From Lophius americanus (taxonomy: Eukaryota > Chordata > Actinopteri > Lophiiformes > Lophiidae), in contig JBBDHG010000057.1 in assembly GCA_037951165.1 (NCBI GenBank), forward strand, positions 10,876,001 through 10,940,000: a stretch of 64,000 nucleotides of DNA, in the 5' to 3' direction. The notes beneath the pieces are model-generated. The model worked only from the letters and a program-made list of their open reading frames with translations. It was not told the origin of the DNA and ran no database searches. The position numbers and the translations under genes were made by a program. Numbering within the stretch: position 1 is the first letter of the stretch; each line of letters begins with the position of its first letter. This document shows, one piece after another, positions 21,721 to 33,057 of the stretch.

Positions 21721-24700
21721 TGCTCCCTCCAGCAAAAAATATAAAATTTATATTTACCATAAACCATATTTACCATTTATCTCATCTAGAAGTATATAAA
21801 ACAACAAGTAAATTTAAAAAATCTGTTGAATCAGACTCATCTTCAAATTTACTAACAAATTCAGAATTTATCTCCACGTGAACCTAATTTTCTGATGCGT
21901 TCCCATCTTCTGCCTCCCTCTCCATGTCCGCAGACTGCAGATTCTCTAGCATTTGTTTCTTGTGACCGACTCCTATTCGTACGTTTTGTGCCCCACCCTA
22001 ATGCTCACGAATGATAGGCAAACTGCGAGAAAATCTTGAATATTTGGCAACAACACTGGGGGTTAGGCGCCAGGGTTGACCTATCCTCTCCTTCCTTGAT
22101 GACTGTGCTTTTTCTTTTGATTTAATGGTGGGTCGAGTTCAGGCGTGAATTGGAAAACATGCACTAGAGGAACATGATTGGGAAACTATCTGGGATGAGA
22201 TGATTAAGGATTCTTTGCAAACTTTTGAAGAATCTTTACCAATTTAGATTTGAACACTAAATAAAACAATAATTGATGGATATCAAACCATCCGAAATAA
22301 ATTGAAAACGATTCTCTCCGAAATATAAAAACAAAGCGTGATACCCTTCTACTTTTACTTGAGGTCTTAAAGTTAAAAACACGTTAACTATATGTTAACA
22401 ATATCAACTAAATAATCAGATGTTAATGAAAAATCAGAATCTGAAAGGTATGCTAGCTGCCAAATAAAAATATTTGCATAAAATCCTCCAAAATGAAAAT
22501 AATGTAATTTAGGTATTCTACAGCATGGACCTGATTCACATTGATGTGAATACTTCTGACTATCACACTACCAAGGTTGTCCAAGGAGATTATTAATATT
22601 TATTTCATGCTGTATATATTTCACTGGATATGAGGCCTATTTGAATTTGGATGGTGGATCTGTAGATGAGATCTACTCTCATGATAATTAAAAAACATAA
22701 GGAATTAACTATGAAACCCGGGTGCTTTAATTAGTTGGGACTGATTGACAGGAATGTGCTCTGTCAAGACCTCATTGGTCCGAAATGTTACGTCACCCAC
22801 AAGAAATATGGTAATCACTGCCTTTGATATTGTCACTAACAAATTCATCAATTTAGATTTTTTATTCAAATCTAAGCTTTACATGTTCCCAAGTGCAGCC
22901 CTGGCTTCATGATGCAGATAAAGTCCAGCGCGGTGGATGCAGACATTTTTCGGCATCAGCAACCTCAGACGAGATCTGAATCTTTAACATTGTAGGCTTG
23001 CTGCCGTGCTCCCTTTTGCCCTCATCCTGCCGTTTTTTGTTTGGGTCCCGGAGCTAATATGAATCAATAACAGAGATTAACTGGCAAGCAAATAAAAATT
23101 AATTTTAAATTACTTGAGCCTATGTCTCGTGTTATGTGTCTAAAAAATATAAAGTATATATAGTTTGTGTCTATAAAGCCATCAGAGTATCCGCATGCAT
23201 TCTTCTCTGCAGCCATCAAAGTACAATTCTTGGTAATGGTAATAGTGATGGGTAGAGACATGACACTGGCATTTATATCTTGGTACAAGCCTCCATGCAA
23301 AACAAGCCTCCATGCAAAACCCTTACCAACCTCCCGGCTCATCGATGGCAGCCCTGCACACTCAGTTAAACAAAATGCTTAAGGCAGTGGCTGGCAATAC
23401 CTGGTCAGCTGGGATGGCTACGGCCCTGAAAGGTCATGGGTATCAGCAAAAATATCCTCAACCCTGACCTCGTGAAAGACCCCGGTGCCACTCTGACCAG
23501 CTACAGATGTCCGGCAACTTCAAAAACAGGTTTGCTCCCTGTTCCTACTGTGTGATGGTCCTGATTGTCTTCAGCTGTATCTCGTTAACCTTTATTGTAT
23601 TTTATCTGTCTTCTCCTTAGATTCTGTGTCAGTTTGTGATGTTGACCCATGTTGTCTTTCCTTAAATTTCCTCGCGACTATTAGTAGGTTATGTTGAATT
23701 GCCTTACACGTTTATTTGCCAGATCAGCTCATTGTTTTTCTGTGCCAGTCTGGCTTAGTACAGATCAGTTTTTATCCTCCCACCAGTGTCTCTTGTTGGT
23801 TTTAGTTCTGATAAACAAAACACCTTAGTTCAGGGAAGATCCATATGTGGTAGATCTACATGGGTAAAAGGGAAAGATCTCTGAAACATTCAGTAATTCC
23901 TGTCTGTAATGTCTCTGCTGTTGATTCCGTGAAATAGCTCTTTGGCTGATTATGTCATAACCAAGGCATGACATTCATGGGCAGTTTGAAGAGCCAGTCC
24001 ACCAACTGTTATAAAATAAAAAAAATAAAAAATGCGGTCCAATATTTTGTAAATTAAATGTATTAATATTATTATTACCAGGTAGTGCTGGAGCAGGCAA
24101 ATGCTCCCCAGTCGTTCATTCTTATCCATAATTTGACAAACATTTGGCTTAACCCTCAGTCAATATGCAATTACCAATGGCAAAGTGCTTATAATAGTCC
24201 AACAATGTCAGAGAATGTAATTTGATTATTCATGTAAACTGTTCGATTAATATCCTAAAAGAATAAAAATTCAGCATTATCAATTATTTAAACTTTAGGC
24301 GTAACTAAATGAAATATTTATTTAGCCTTTATAAACATGGAACTCAAAAGAATCTGCAATGATTTTGAGAGTGAAGGGATTTTGTTTGTCAATGTTTTGA
24401 ATTGAGCATTCAGTCAATAATGAATCACTTGATGCCATAGATTCAAGCCCTGAATCTATATAGTAGGACCGACTACCAGTCCTACGCGCTCTCTCAGTAT
24501 AGATTTTGCAGCTGTATCCATTATGAAAGTCACACACTCTCTTTGTTCCACATGCCAGTGCAATTCAGCACTTCATTACTGCTCCACCACAGAGATTAAT
24601 TATGCAAAAAATTTGCATTTTCTTCACATCAACCATCAGATGGCTCGATGTTGGATTTGCCAAACAGATGACTGAAAGAAATTAGTTTTGTGATCTTCAC

Positions 24701-25351
24701 CAGCACAATATGATAAAATACACACTCACCTCCATCCAGTTCAATCATTTGCATAACCTTGGAATCTATGAACGGGTGAGACCTAAAATAATACATTTTA
24801 AGTGTCACTTACATTGTACCTGTTACTAATATGTTGCTAAAAACAAAGAATGCACCTATTTCAATCTTCTCCTGATTTTTTCTTCATCATGATTGATATT
24901 GGCTAAGACCAGAATAGGCTATAACATCATTATAACACCGTAATACCATGCAGTGCAATCTATGGATTTGCAACTCTTTGATAATTAATGCATAAAATTG
25001 ATTAGCTTTGATTAGAAATGACATTATAATTACATTATGTACTGTACTGCTCTACGTGGTTTCTGTGGCATAGGACCAGGAGGACTCACCTTTTGGTAGA
25101 GTTGGATAAACAATCCACCCAAAATGTACAAGGTGAGTGAGGGATTATGGTTCCAAAATACTGGGTAGATATAGAAGCTGGCAGTAACTCAGACATCAGA
25201 AGAGAAATCTGTATAAATTGTTCCTTAACTGTTGATGTGTCATGCTGGATGGAATAGGAAACGACAAAACCTTTCCTGTATTGTCATTCCCTGTCTTTTT
25301 AAAGGTTGAAAGTTTGGTTTTGGTCCCTGGTGGAGGTCTCCGTTCTGGGAG
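21721..25351. other. noncoding, nothing recognised
   Basis: A long AT-rich stretch without supported genes. I scanned for reverse transcriptase, transposase and splice-bounded exon patterns and saw none that hold up. Confidence 0.5.
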
Positions 25352-25402
25352 TGCATTTTCTAGTTAAATGTTGCAATGTTCAACATTTAACTAGAAAATG
25401 CA
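25352..25402. repeat. 22-bp perfect inverted repeat (hairpin)
   Basis: Arms 25352-25373 and 25381-25402 are exactly complementary around the seven-base loop CAATGTT. A second small palindrome (AATGTTGGCAACATT) follows at 25403. No transposon family recognised. Confidence 0.95.
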
Positions 25403-25435
25403 ATGTTGGCAACATTGTGCATGTTTATACATATT

Positions 25436-25438
<3 letters not shown>

Positions 25439-25467
<29 letters not shown>
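25439..25467. repeat. (AT)n microsatellite
   Basis: A pure AT run, followed by a diffuse purine/TG-rich zone to about 25575 that gives a spurious plus-strand ORF. Confidence 0.95.
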
Positions 25468-25784
25468 CTGTATGTTTGTGTGGGTGGGTGCAAATGTGTA
25501 TGTATGGCTGTGGGTACATATATACGTTTATTTACACATATGTTTATGTACGTAGGTGTCTGTGTCTACATATGTAGGTGAATGCTATGGAGCAAGTATT
25601 ATGCTGGTATTGGTTTCGGGGAAATCATTTTATGTCTTTTGCCTTGTCTGTATTTTCTGTGAAATTGAAGTTGGGCATAATTCAAAACAAATTTCCCTTC
25701 AAGGAAAGTAAGCCATATCTAATCTTATCTCAACATCACGTAATGTTATAATTGTAGCATAATCCAAACCTATCCACTGGGTAG

Positions 25785-25995
25785 AATTTCATGCATGTCT
25801 ATCTTATAGGGCTTCTGTAATCTTGCTGACAAAGAAACACACGGACAAAATAAAAGGAGTGAAGGGAACATAATGTCCTTTTTTTCATGCAAAATTTCAT
25901 GCATGTCTATCTTATGGTGTTTCTGTAATCTTGCTGACAAAGAAACACACGGACAAAATAAAAGGAGTGAGGAGAACATAATGTCCTTTCTTGTC
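25785..25995. repeat. tandem duplication, 108-bp period
   Basis: Two adjacent copies (25785-25892 and 25893-about 25995) share almost every base, including 'AATTTCATGCATGTCTATCT' and 'GACAAAGAAACACACGGAC'. Differences are a few substitutions around 25815/25923 and 25860/25968 and the poly-T length. A minus-strand 108-codon frame runs through both copies and therefore shows an internal protein repeat. Confidence 0.95.
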
Positions 25996-26274
25996 AGAAG
26001 TAAAAAAAGAAGAAAAAGAAGCCACGGTGAACTGAACAAAATGATGTATTGAATGGCACATGAGAATGATTGCATTGAATCAGGAGAGACAAACAATTCC
26101 GTTGTATTTTACAGATCCTTGGAGAAACTGTCCCAGCTGAAGTTGGAATGGAGGAAAGCTACAACCTGAATGAGTTGCCAGTTTAGCCACCGCGATATTG
26201 AACAGAATAAATGGTAATGAACAATTAATGAATTTATGAATTAATAAGACAGAATGTTGGAGTTGTGGTTTTAA

Positions 26275-27033
26275 TTGGATGCTGACATAACGATGGATGA
26301 GAGGAAGGATAAAGGTAAGACAAGCCCCCTCAACTCTCCAGAGACTACGCCCCCTAATGTCCCTGATCCCGTGACTCCCGTTCCTAGTGCTCCCATGACT
26401 CCCGTTCCTAGTGCTCCCGTGACTCCACTACCCAGTCTCCCCGTAGCTCCTCCCATGACTCTGCTACCCAGTGTCCCCATCGCTCCTCACATGACTCCGC
26501 TACCGAGTCTCTCCGTGGCTCCTCCCATGACTCAACTACCCAGTCTCGCTGTGGCTCCTCCCACGACTATGCTACCCAGTGTCCCCGTCGCTCCTCACAT
26601 GACTCCGCTACCGAGTCTCTCCGTGGCTCCTCCCATGACTCAACTACCCAGTCTCGCTGTGGCTCCTCCCACGACTATGCTACCCAGTGTCCCCGTCGCT
26701 CCTCACATGACTCCGCTACCGAGTCTCTCCGTGGCTCCTCCCATGACTCAACTATCCATTCTCGCTATGGCTCCTCCCACGACTCTGCTACTGACTCCTC
26801 CCACGACTCCGCTACAGACTCCTCCCACGACTCCGCTACCGACCCCCTCAGTGACTCTTCCTGAGACTCCTCTCCCAACTCCCTCAGTGACTCCTCCCAC
26901 GACTCCTCTCCTGACTTCCTCAGTGACTTCACTCCCCAGTTCTCCGGTCCCAGATCCTGACTCCGACTCTTTACTCTTGGCACTGTGTTCTAGATGCTGT
27001 CCACGGACCTTGACTTTAACAACTGTGATTTAG
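26275..27033 (+). CDS. proline/threonine-rich repeat ORF, unproven
   Basis: I do not recognise this as a known gene. The open frame is 252 codons and opens at a TTG; the first ATG is at 26293. After a short charged lead ('MDERKDKGKTSPLN') almost all of it is Pro/Thr/Ser/Val in a 12-residue pattern of the form V-A-P-x-M-T-x-L-P-S-L-x, stacked into a 36-residue unit (108 bp) repeated about three times. The tail is 'TPLPTPSVTPPTTP'-like and ends 'LTLTTVI'. There is no signal peptide or transmembrane segment. The frame may be open only because the repeat period is a multiple of three. Alternatives are a mucin-like exon or a GC-rich spacer of a retroelement. A weak splice-acceptor-like 'TTTTACAG' lies upstream at about 26108. 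Confidence 0.3.
   Translation: MDADITMDERKDKGKTSPLNSPETTPPNVPDPVTPVPSAPMTPVPSAPVTPLPSLPVAPPMTLLPSVPIAPHMTPLPSLSVAPPMTQLPSLAVAPPTTMLPSVPVAPHMTPLPSLSVAPPMTQLPSLAVAPPTTMLPSVPVAPHMTPLPSLSVAPPMTQLSILAMAPPTTLLLTPPTTPLQTPPTTPLPTPSVTLPETPLPTPSVTPPTTPLLTSSVTSLPSSPVPDPDSDSLLLALCSRCCPRTLTLTTVI
26482..26790 (+). repeat. 108-bp minisatellite (36-bp subunits)
   Basis: Full units at 26482-26589 and 26590-26697, and a partial third from 26698. Each contains 'GCTCCTCACATGACTCCGC', 'GGCTCCTCCCATGACTCAAC' and 'GGCTCCTCCCACGACTATGC'. The three 36-bp subunits are themselves related. The array is much more GC-rich than the surroundings. Confidence 0.92.
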
Positions 27034-27965
27034 AGTTTTGTGGCTTCATTTATTTACCCAAAAATGACACAAAAAATCCTATAAATCTGTTAAAAGATGT
27101 TATAAAATACAGCTCAACTGCACAACAAAAGATCATCTAAAACTTGAAAGTAAAAACAAACTAAATTTCTCACCTTTCTTCAATGATTCACATCAAAAAA
27201 TTTCCATTCCTAAAGATCTGATGTGGCTTTTCAGAATTTCGATGATCATGATGCAAATATAAACTAAATCACAAAAGGAAGATGCAACATGATCCCAAAA
27301 TCTCAGATACAATGTTGATATTAAATACATGGAAAAACTTAACTTACACTGCAACCTCATGGTAGTTCATGGCCAATGCTTCAGCTGCTCTGGATCGTAT
27401 TCACGCTCAAGACCTTGTACATAATTAAAAGATCTGTAGTCAGAACAGTAAATGCTTCTCTTGTTTGCATAATGTATGCAATTCACTGGGAGCATAAAGG
27501 TTCTATTAATTCCATAAGGACTAAGGACTGAAGGACATCACCAATATGAGTGTCATGTGTCATGTGAGAACATGAGTTCTCTTTCCTCCCCTTCTATTCC
27601 CTCGCATTCACCTTTCTGCACAAACCTGAGGCTCTGCATGATTTACCAACCGGTGTGGTTCATGTTGGACAGGCTTTTCCCCCCTGAGATAAAGGGAGGA
27701 TTTCAAAGCCTTAAAGCCAAAGAATGACAGAAATGTAAGAACCATTTTCATTTTCCCATTATACGTGCTTACATTCTTGTTGTTGCGCTCCTCATTCTAA
27801 AGTTATGTTTATCAAGCTATGTATTCACACAGCATGCACCTCTTATTTTGCCTGCAAACAAATTATGGATGCATTTTTTTTTGTGAAGTTCACTGAAAGG
27901 TGGGTGTTTATTTGTTCAATATAAAAAAGTTTGCACAAAATCTAATTATTTATTTGAACACATAT
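27034..27965. other. noncoding, nothing recognised
   Basis: AT-rich DNA with no supported gene. Confidence 0.5.
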
Positions 27966-28008
27966 TCTCTCTCTCTCTCTCTTACATTTCTCTCTCTCTC
28001 TCTCTCTC

Positions 28009-28056
<48 letters not shown>

Positions 28057-28060
28057 TAGA
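27966..28060. repeat. compound (CT)n and (GATA)n microsatellite
   Basis: CT runs interrupted once by 'TACATT', followed directly by about twelve GATA units from about 28009, decaying into 'TATAGATATA'. Confidence 0.95.
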
Positions 28061-28907
28061 TATACTTTTTATATTAACATCCTTTTAACTATATTCCATA
28101 TTATGGACTGTATTGTTCATGTTTACAATTATTTGACTTATCAATTAAACTTATGCATGAGTTCCTGGAACAATATGATCTAGTCCAGACCAATCTTTAA
28201 TTCACCCAATACGGAAACATTAAAAAAAAAAAAAAGGGTAGTTGAAATTTATAGTAGGAGTTAGTTTACCTTACTGCTGCTGTAGGGCTGCAGCTCAGTC
28301 AGTCCTTAGATCATCAACTGATCAGATCAAGCGAAGAAAGCCATCCTGGTAGAATCGACAGTCACATGGGAAAGGCGGTTTAGTTTCGCCCATGAAAGGA
28401 ATAACTCTAAGCTAAAGGACCTTGTCCAGAAAGGCTAGGACAAAGGTTAGCAAACAAAGCTGTTTTCAGTTGAGGTGGACCTCACAGGGCTCTGGGCATA
28501 GCCCATGTGAACAATACTCACTGCATTGAGAATATCTCATTCCTATATGCTTATATATAGCGAATGGTTAGGAAAACAGCTCAATGCAGGATTGGGGAGG
28601 CAGAAGATAGGATCCCCCGTTTGCATTGGCACAAAAGGTCAGCTGGGTGGCCTCGATATGATAGCCAGTGATTTGACCACCACAGCTGATCTGCCAGCTA
28701 GAAGTTGTCGCGGATAAGGGTTGAAACAACAGGAGAAGGCTGGACACCATATGCTCTGGATCAAAGACCTGAGTCGTTCAATAGAGTCTCCGTTAGCGTC
28801 ATCCTTGGATGTATTAAACAAGGAGTGGACTAATTCAACTGGACTTTAATTTAAGCATCTGAAACTTAAACACTGCTTTTTTTTTTAAAAGAGGTTGAGG
28901 CATACAT

Positions 28908-28908
<1 letters not shown>
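28061..28908. other. noncoding, nothing recognised
   Basis: Includes a moderately GC-balanced stretch (28280-28820) that may be old transposon DNA, but no motif could be supported in any frame. A poly-A of about 13 bases lies near 28222. Confidence 0.45.

Positions 28909-28988
<80 letters not shown>
28909..28988. repeat. (TA)n microsatellite
   Basis: Roughly 40 TA units without interruption, the longest TA run in the window. Confidence 0.95.
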
Positions 28989-30667
28989 ATATCTATATAT
29001 GTGATGTCTAGATTTTCTTATCTGTCTTATCATCAAACTGTCCTGTTAAACTCGAAAATATCACTCGCTCTTGCCCCCGAAATGTACTCCCTCGAGTGCA
29101 TTCTACTCCTGAACACAACTGCATCGTATTTACAGGTTTCTTATCAACTTGAATTCCTCATTATCTGACAGCTCATTATATAATATTGCTGCTTCAATCT
29201 GTTCTGCCAGGATATCTGCAGCACTCGAACCTGATATACCTACACAGATTCAGTTGAAAAAAAAAAATGAAAAAAAAAAATGTGTTTAGCCTATAACTTA
29301 AACTCTTGTTTAATCTGTTTATAAGCTAATTATATAATGTTAATTAAATTTCTGTTTTTGAAAAATGAGTTGTTAATTTCCTTTTTAAATATGGACACAT
29401 ACTTATTAGACTCGGGCTTTACAGCTTCAGAATACTGTGAGCTTCTGTGTTTTTCTGTGTGTATATTTATATATCACAATCAAGAAATCAAAAAAAATTA
29501 TTTTAAACAAACTTTTTTTTTTAACCAAAAGCAAAACATAAAAAAGTTTGTTTTTTTTACTTTCCTTTTTATGATCAGTTACAGCGGAACAATTGGGAGT
29601 ATTACAGTTCATCCAATCTGACTTTGGAAAGTAAATTCATAATGATATATGTCACAGAGAATACAATAAAACAAGATTAACAAAGATAATAATATAATTT
29701 GGTTTTTAACTTACAGATTTGTTATTGACATCAGAGAGAGAATTAATCATGGAGGGATGGAATTAAGGGGTTCCACCCCTGCTCTATTTTGCTCCGACTG
29801 ATCAGCTAAAGCAAGAAATTCTGCCATTTCCACAGTCGGTAAATGATTCCCCTGCTGTCAGTGGTAAGAGTGCAGAACTCGCCCAACTCCATCCACCTTG
29901 TCTCAGCAACTTCAGCTGTGTTTATCAACCATATTTCTGGTGTGATGATAAAACATTTTACACGTCCAAATAACTGACATTTTTGGTCCTCTCCCTGTTT
30001 CAACCCGTGTATATACAACCATTTTGTGTCTTCATTGTGTAAATACTACCCATCTCATGAGTCTATTTCTGTTTTGGCAAGAGTCAGCCATCTTCTTCTT
30101 ATTTTTGTGGATGGTACAATCAAGGGGTCACAGTTGCATATCGCCACCTACTGTACCGGTTTGTTTATCGTCACGATGTTGCGTATACATTACCCCTCTG
30201 GGGGGGTGTCATTTGACGATATGTTAACGAGGGAGAGGATGAGATGGGCTTGCAGCGTCTCGCCCATTGCAAAATCCAGGAAAGACACTCCCAACCAACT
30301 TTACCTGGCAATTAAATATCTGTGTCATCTGAAGATATGTGAATGAAAGAGAGTATGAGACACAACTGCAGATCCTTTTCAGATTGACTGTTTTTTTTTT
30401 AATGAATGAATTAAGTTATTTCAAAATAAAATAAAAGATTAAAATAAAAACACATCCCCACAAAATGTAATCAAAGGTACTGCATCATCTTTTTCATGTT
30501 TAATAAAATATAAAAATAATACTTATATTAATAAAAAAATTAGTTTTTTTTCACTTTGCTTCATCTGATGAGAGGCTGAAACAGTCCAGGAAGAACGTGA
30601 GAATGAGGGGGAAGACGGCGTTGGTGAAAAAGAATGGGTGAAGGAAGCTGAAAATGCTCAAATACAA
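28989..30667. other. noncoding, nothing recognised
   Basis: AT-rich, with A- and T-tracts at 29258-29281 and 29511-29560. No supported gene. The 106-codon plus frame at 30026-30346 has no recognisable domain. Confidence 0.5.
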
Positions 30668-31012
30668 TGCAAAATAACAACTATATAAAAACCTGACCAA
30701 AATGCAGCAATGTTAATTAAAGTTATAGGTTCTGCTAAAAAGTTTTAAGTCCTTTTTTAAATGTGTCAGTCGTCTGTGGAGCCCTCAGATGGTCAGGGAG
30801 GGCATTCCACAGACGAGGGGCAGCAGAACAGAAGGCCCGATCACCCATGGTACTGAGCTTAGTCCGGGAAAGGAGGAGGGGGTATGAGTGGGTAGAATGG
30901 AGGGATCGTGTTTAGGTCAGTGGGGTGAGTAGTTCTTTTAGGAAGGGGGGTGCGTTGCCATGGATGCACTGGTGAGTGAGGAGAGAGATCTTATAATCAA
31001 TCCTGGTGGGAA
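30668..31012 (-). mobile_element. L2-type LINE fragment, near-identical to 39.7 kb
   Basis: Aligns to about 39664-39996 with few differences by eye, including 'ATGGTCAGGGAGGGCATTCC' and 'GGTCAGTGGGGTGAGTAGTT'. It covers the C-terminal coding and proximal 3' region on the minus strand. It lacks the 3' tail seen at 39566 and breaks off on the 5' side at 'AATCCTGGTGG'. Confidence 0.88.
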
Positions 31013-31379
31013 GGGAAAGAAAATACTGAAAATACCCTACTGACACCTATCCTACCTCTGATTCAGAAGATCAGGCTACGGTGTAAACACACACACAGAC
31101 ATTCAGAATACTGATGCAGAGTTGATTTTTTATTTTTCTTCACCACAGACCTATGCCGGATAGAGAAGTTGTATTTGTCTGACCCGTCATTCACCCTGAC
31201 GGAGGAGGGCAGGTTTAAAGGTAAAGGTCAACCATCTCAGGTGCCCATTCAATCACTCTCGTTGAAAATGTCCAAACGCTAAGCTCTACCAAAAACAGGG
31301 ACTTCTCATTTGGGATGAGAATTTTCCATCAGAAACATGGAGTCAAATTAGTCTTTTGTTCATTCTTTTTTGTCCGACG
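31013..31379. other. unassigned, next to the Polinton remnant
   Basis: No clear match. It may belong to the element that follows, as the plus strand has short readable stretches, but nothing is diagnostic. Confidence 0.35.
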
Positions 31380-31405
31380 CAGACTGGTGCGGAATAGTTT
31401 AGATT

Positions 31406-31603
31406 GTGCATAATCCTAGCGGGCGCAGTAGGTCGCCATCATCGGAAAAGACTTCATACATTGAAATTATGAACAAGAACAGATGCCACCTGTATGTGGT
31501 AGATAAGACTGACAACCAACTCTGCTTTGCCATCGCCTTTTCTCATCTTATTCACCCTGAATTTAATGACTACGAGGCTTCTGAACGTTGGTTTAGTGGG
31601 TAA
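31406..31603 (+). pseudogene. possible Polinton DNA polymerase B N-terminal piece
   Basis: Open frame of 65 codons with 'NKNRCHLYVVDKTDNQLCFA' followed by 'IAFSHLIHPEFNDYEA'. The 'DNQLC.AIA' pattern resembles the N-terminal module that precedes the protein-primed polymerase in Polintons. Polymerase catalytic motifs are absent. The assignment depends on position directly before the ATPase fragment and is tentative. Confidence 0.4.
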
Positions 31604-31714
31604 ATTTGTGAGAATTTGCATCAGTGCGAAGGATACTGTAGCGTCTAAAACAGACGGGACAGCTCTGCCTTTTGGTTTTTAGTAGAAAAGGGGGATTTTT
31701 TTCAAGTCTCCGAT

Positions 31715-31885
31715 CCCCCAGAGGTTGTCAAAATCTTCACACAGTAGAGACATCATAGAAATATGACCGATATAATGCTGACCCAGAATGTATTTCATCA
31801 AGGTAACTACAGCTGCACCATTAGTCTGAACAGCAATTATCTGGTGCTGTTTAAAAACCCTTGCGATAAAATAAAAAAACATGTC
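31715..31885 (+). pseudogene. Polinton packaging ATPase (FtsK/A32-type) fragment
   Basis: In one plus frame: 'DPPEVVKIFTQ', an in-frame TAG near 31755, then 'RHHRNMTDIMLTQNVFHQG', 'CTISLNSNYLVLFKNPCDK'. The H-H-R-N followed by a Q-N-x-F-x-x-G block and 'LVLFKNP' is characteristic of the C-terminal half of the Polinton/adintovirus genome-packaging ATPase, downstream of Walker B. The Walker A part is not found upstream, so this is an N-terminally truncated remnant. The frame runs on to 31978 with text that no longer resembles the family. Confidence 0.75.
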
Positions 31886-32519
31886 TCTGAAGACATTGCA
31901 AAAAATGCTTCTTGTCTCACCCTATCAATTAAATCGCCTCTCCCAGCCAGACTCATCTATCAGACAAACGGCAGATGAGGAATTGGATGCCAAAATGAGA
32001 GATATATTGAACGACACAGGATTGAACCCTTATGGTAAAATTGAGAAATTCGAAACCTTACTGCAGCGATATCTCACGCTGATTGAGCAAGGTCAAAACA
32101 AGGAAGGCCATGTCAATTTTGGATTGTGTCACGACTCGTCAAATGACAATCCCAACAATTAGGTGAGGGGTCAACCCCTTGATGAATCCCGTCTTCAATT
32201 AGATCGGATGGATTTTGATGACCCGACCGCAGAGGTTTTGAAAAGTCTTCCCCCAAGCTTTTGAAAAAACTGAGAGTACGTCATGAAGAAATTATCCAAG
32301 AGTGATGACAGATGGACCGACAAAGGGGAATTTATTCAAAAGGGACATATTGTGAAAAGGTTTCATATGATATTTCATAGCGCGACACCTCATGGGTCGA
32401 TGACTTTCATGACTAGGTTGGCGGAACTCAATATCCCTATATCTGCTGTAATAAAGACTTTATTATCAGATTTTTTAATAATGAATAAAAAGTGTAAATA
32501 CATTTTTATGCATAAATAA
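31881..32519 (+). pseudogene. conserved Polinton gene of unknown role, broken
   Basis: Two plus frames, 31881-32162 and 32283-32519. The first shows 'ADEELDAKMRDILNDTGLNP' and 'KIEKFETLLQRYLTLIEQG', an amphipathic helical region. The second shows 'SDDRWTDKGEFIQKG' and then 'TFMTRLAELNIP'. The linking stretch 32163-32282 is readable but shifted. The combination follows the packaging ATPase in fish Polinton-like elements as far as I recall. I know of no assigned function, and DNA binding or a structural role would be speculation. Confidence 0.55.
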
Positions 32520-32596
32520 TAATAATTATAATAATAATAAATATACAGTAGATTAATAAAAACATTCAGGAGAAGCATATAGTTCTTTCAAGTTTC

Positions 32597-33023
32597 AACA
32601 GCTGCGATTTCTAATTCAACTCGATATTTCTCGACAAACTTGGATACCTCAGCGTCGTTTACTATCACGGACTAAATTCTTGAAAAGATAATCCGCAGAC
32701 GATGGACAGGGTGTGTTGAAGCTGCCGATTGTGATACAATATCCGTGTGGAGCGTTCTTCCAAAATTGTATGATGGAGGTGCGGACTGAGCAAAAGTCCT
32801 GCGGGAATCAATACAAGTCAAAAAAGGAGGCTTTTCCGTCATCCTCCAGAGTCAGACATAACCAGTGTTCCCTGGGCATATGAGAGGCATGTGTATTAAT
32901 TATAAAAAAGTTGGGCGGTCTGAAAGATCAACTAACGAAAAGTAGCTGGTCCGTGGCCCACACCCAGCTAAACACATCTCCCAGCAGATGATGCAAAAGA
33001 CTTTCCAGCTGATGAGTGTTCAT
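32597..33023 (-). pseudogene. adenain-like cysteine protease, broken
   Basis: A minus-strand gene beginning at an ATG (33023-33021), 'MNTHQLESLLHHLLGD'. The same frame runs through two in-frame TGA codons to beyond 32700. It contains 'WATDQLL', 'INTHASHMPREHWLCL' (His-Trp at 32867-32862) and 'LEDDGKASFF', the catalytic-His region of the adenovirus-protease-like (C5-type) maturation protease of Polintons. The region expected to hold the catalytic Cys is deleted or shifted. The last part, 'NDAEVSKFVEKYR', is in another frame near 32650-32610. The ATG lies 34 bases downstream of the capsid stop, a compact virus-like spacing. Confidence 0.8.
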
Positions 33024-33057
33024 TTTAATTTATGAATTTCCAGTGCAAAGGAGGGTC

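Noticed and set aside
26100..26190. Terminal exon after a TTTTACAG acceptor
   Set aside because: Only about 25 codons to a stop with no matching upstream exon. A single splice-like hexamer is too weak.
25785..26790. Link between the two 108-bp periods (25785 duplication and 26482 minisatellite)
   Set aside because: The unit sequences are unrelated, so the equal period is taken as coincidence.
26400..26800. CRISPR-like array
   Set aside because: The repeats are contiguous minisatellite units without unique spacers, in a eukaryotic genome.
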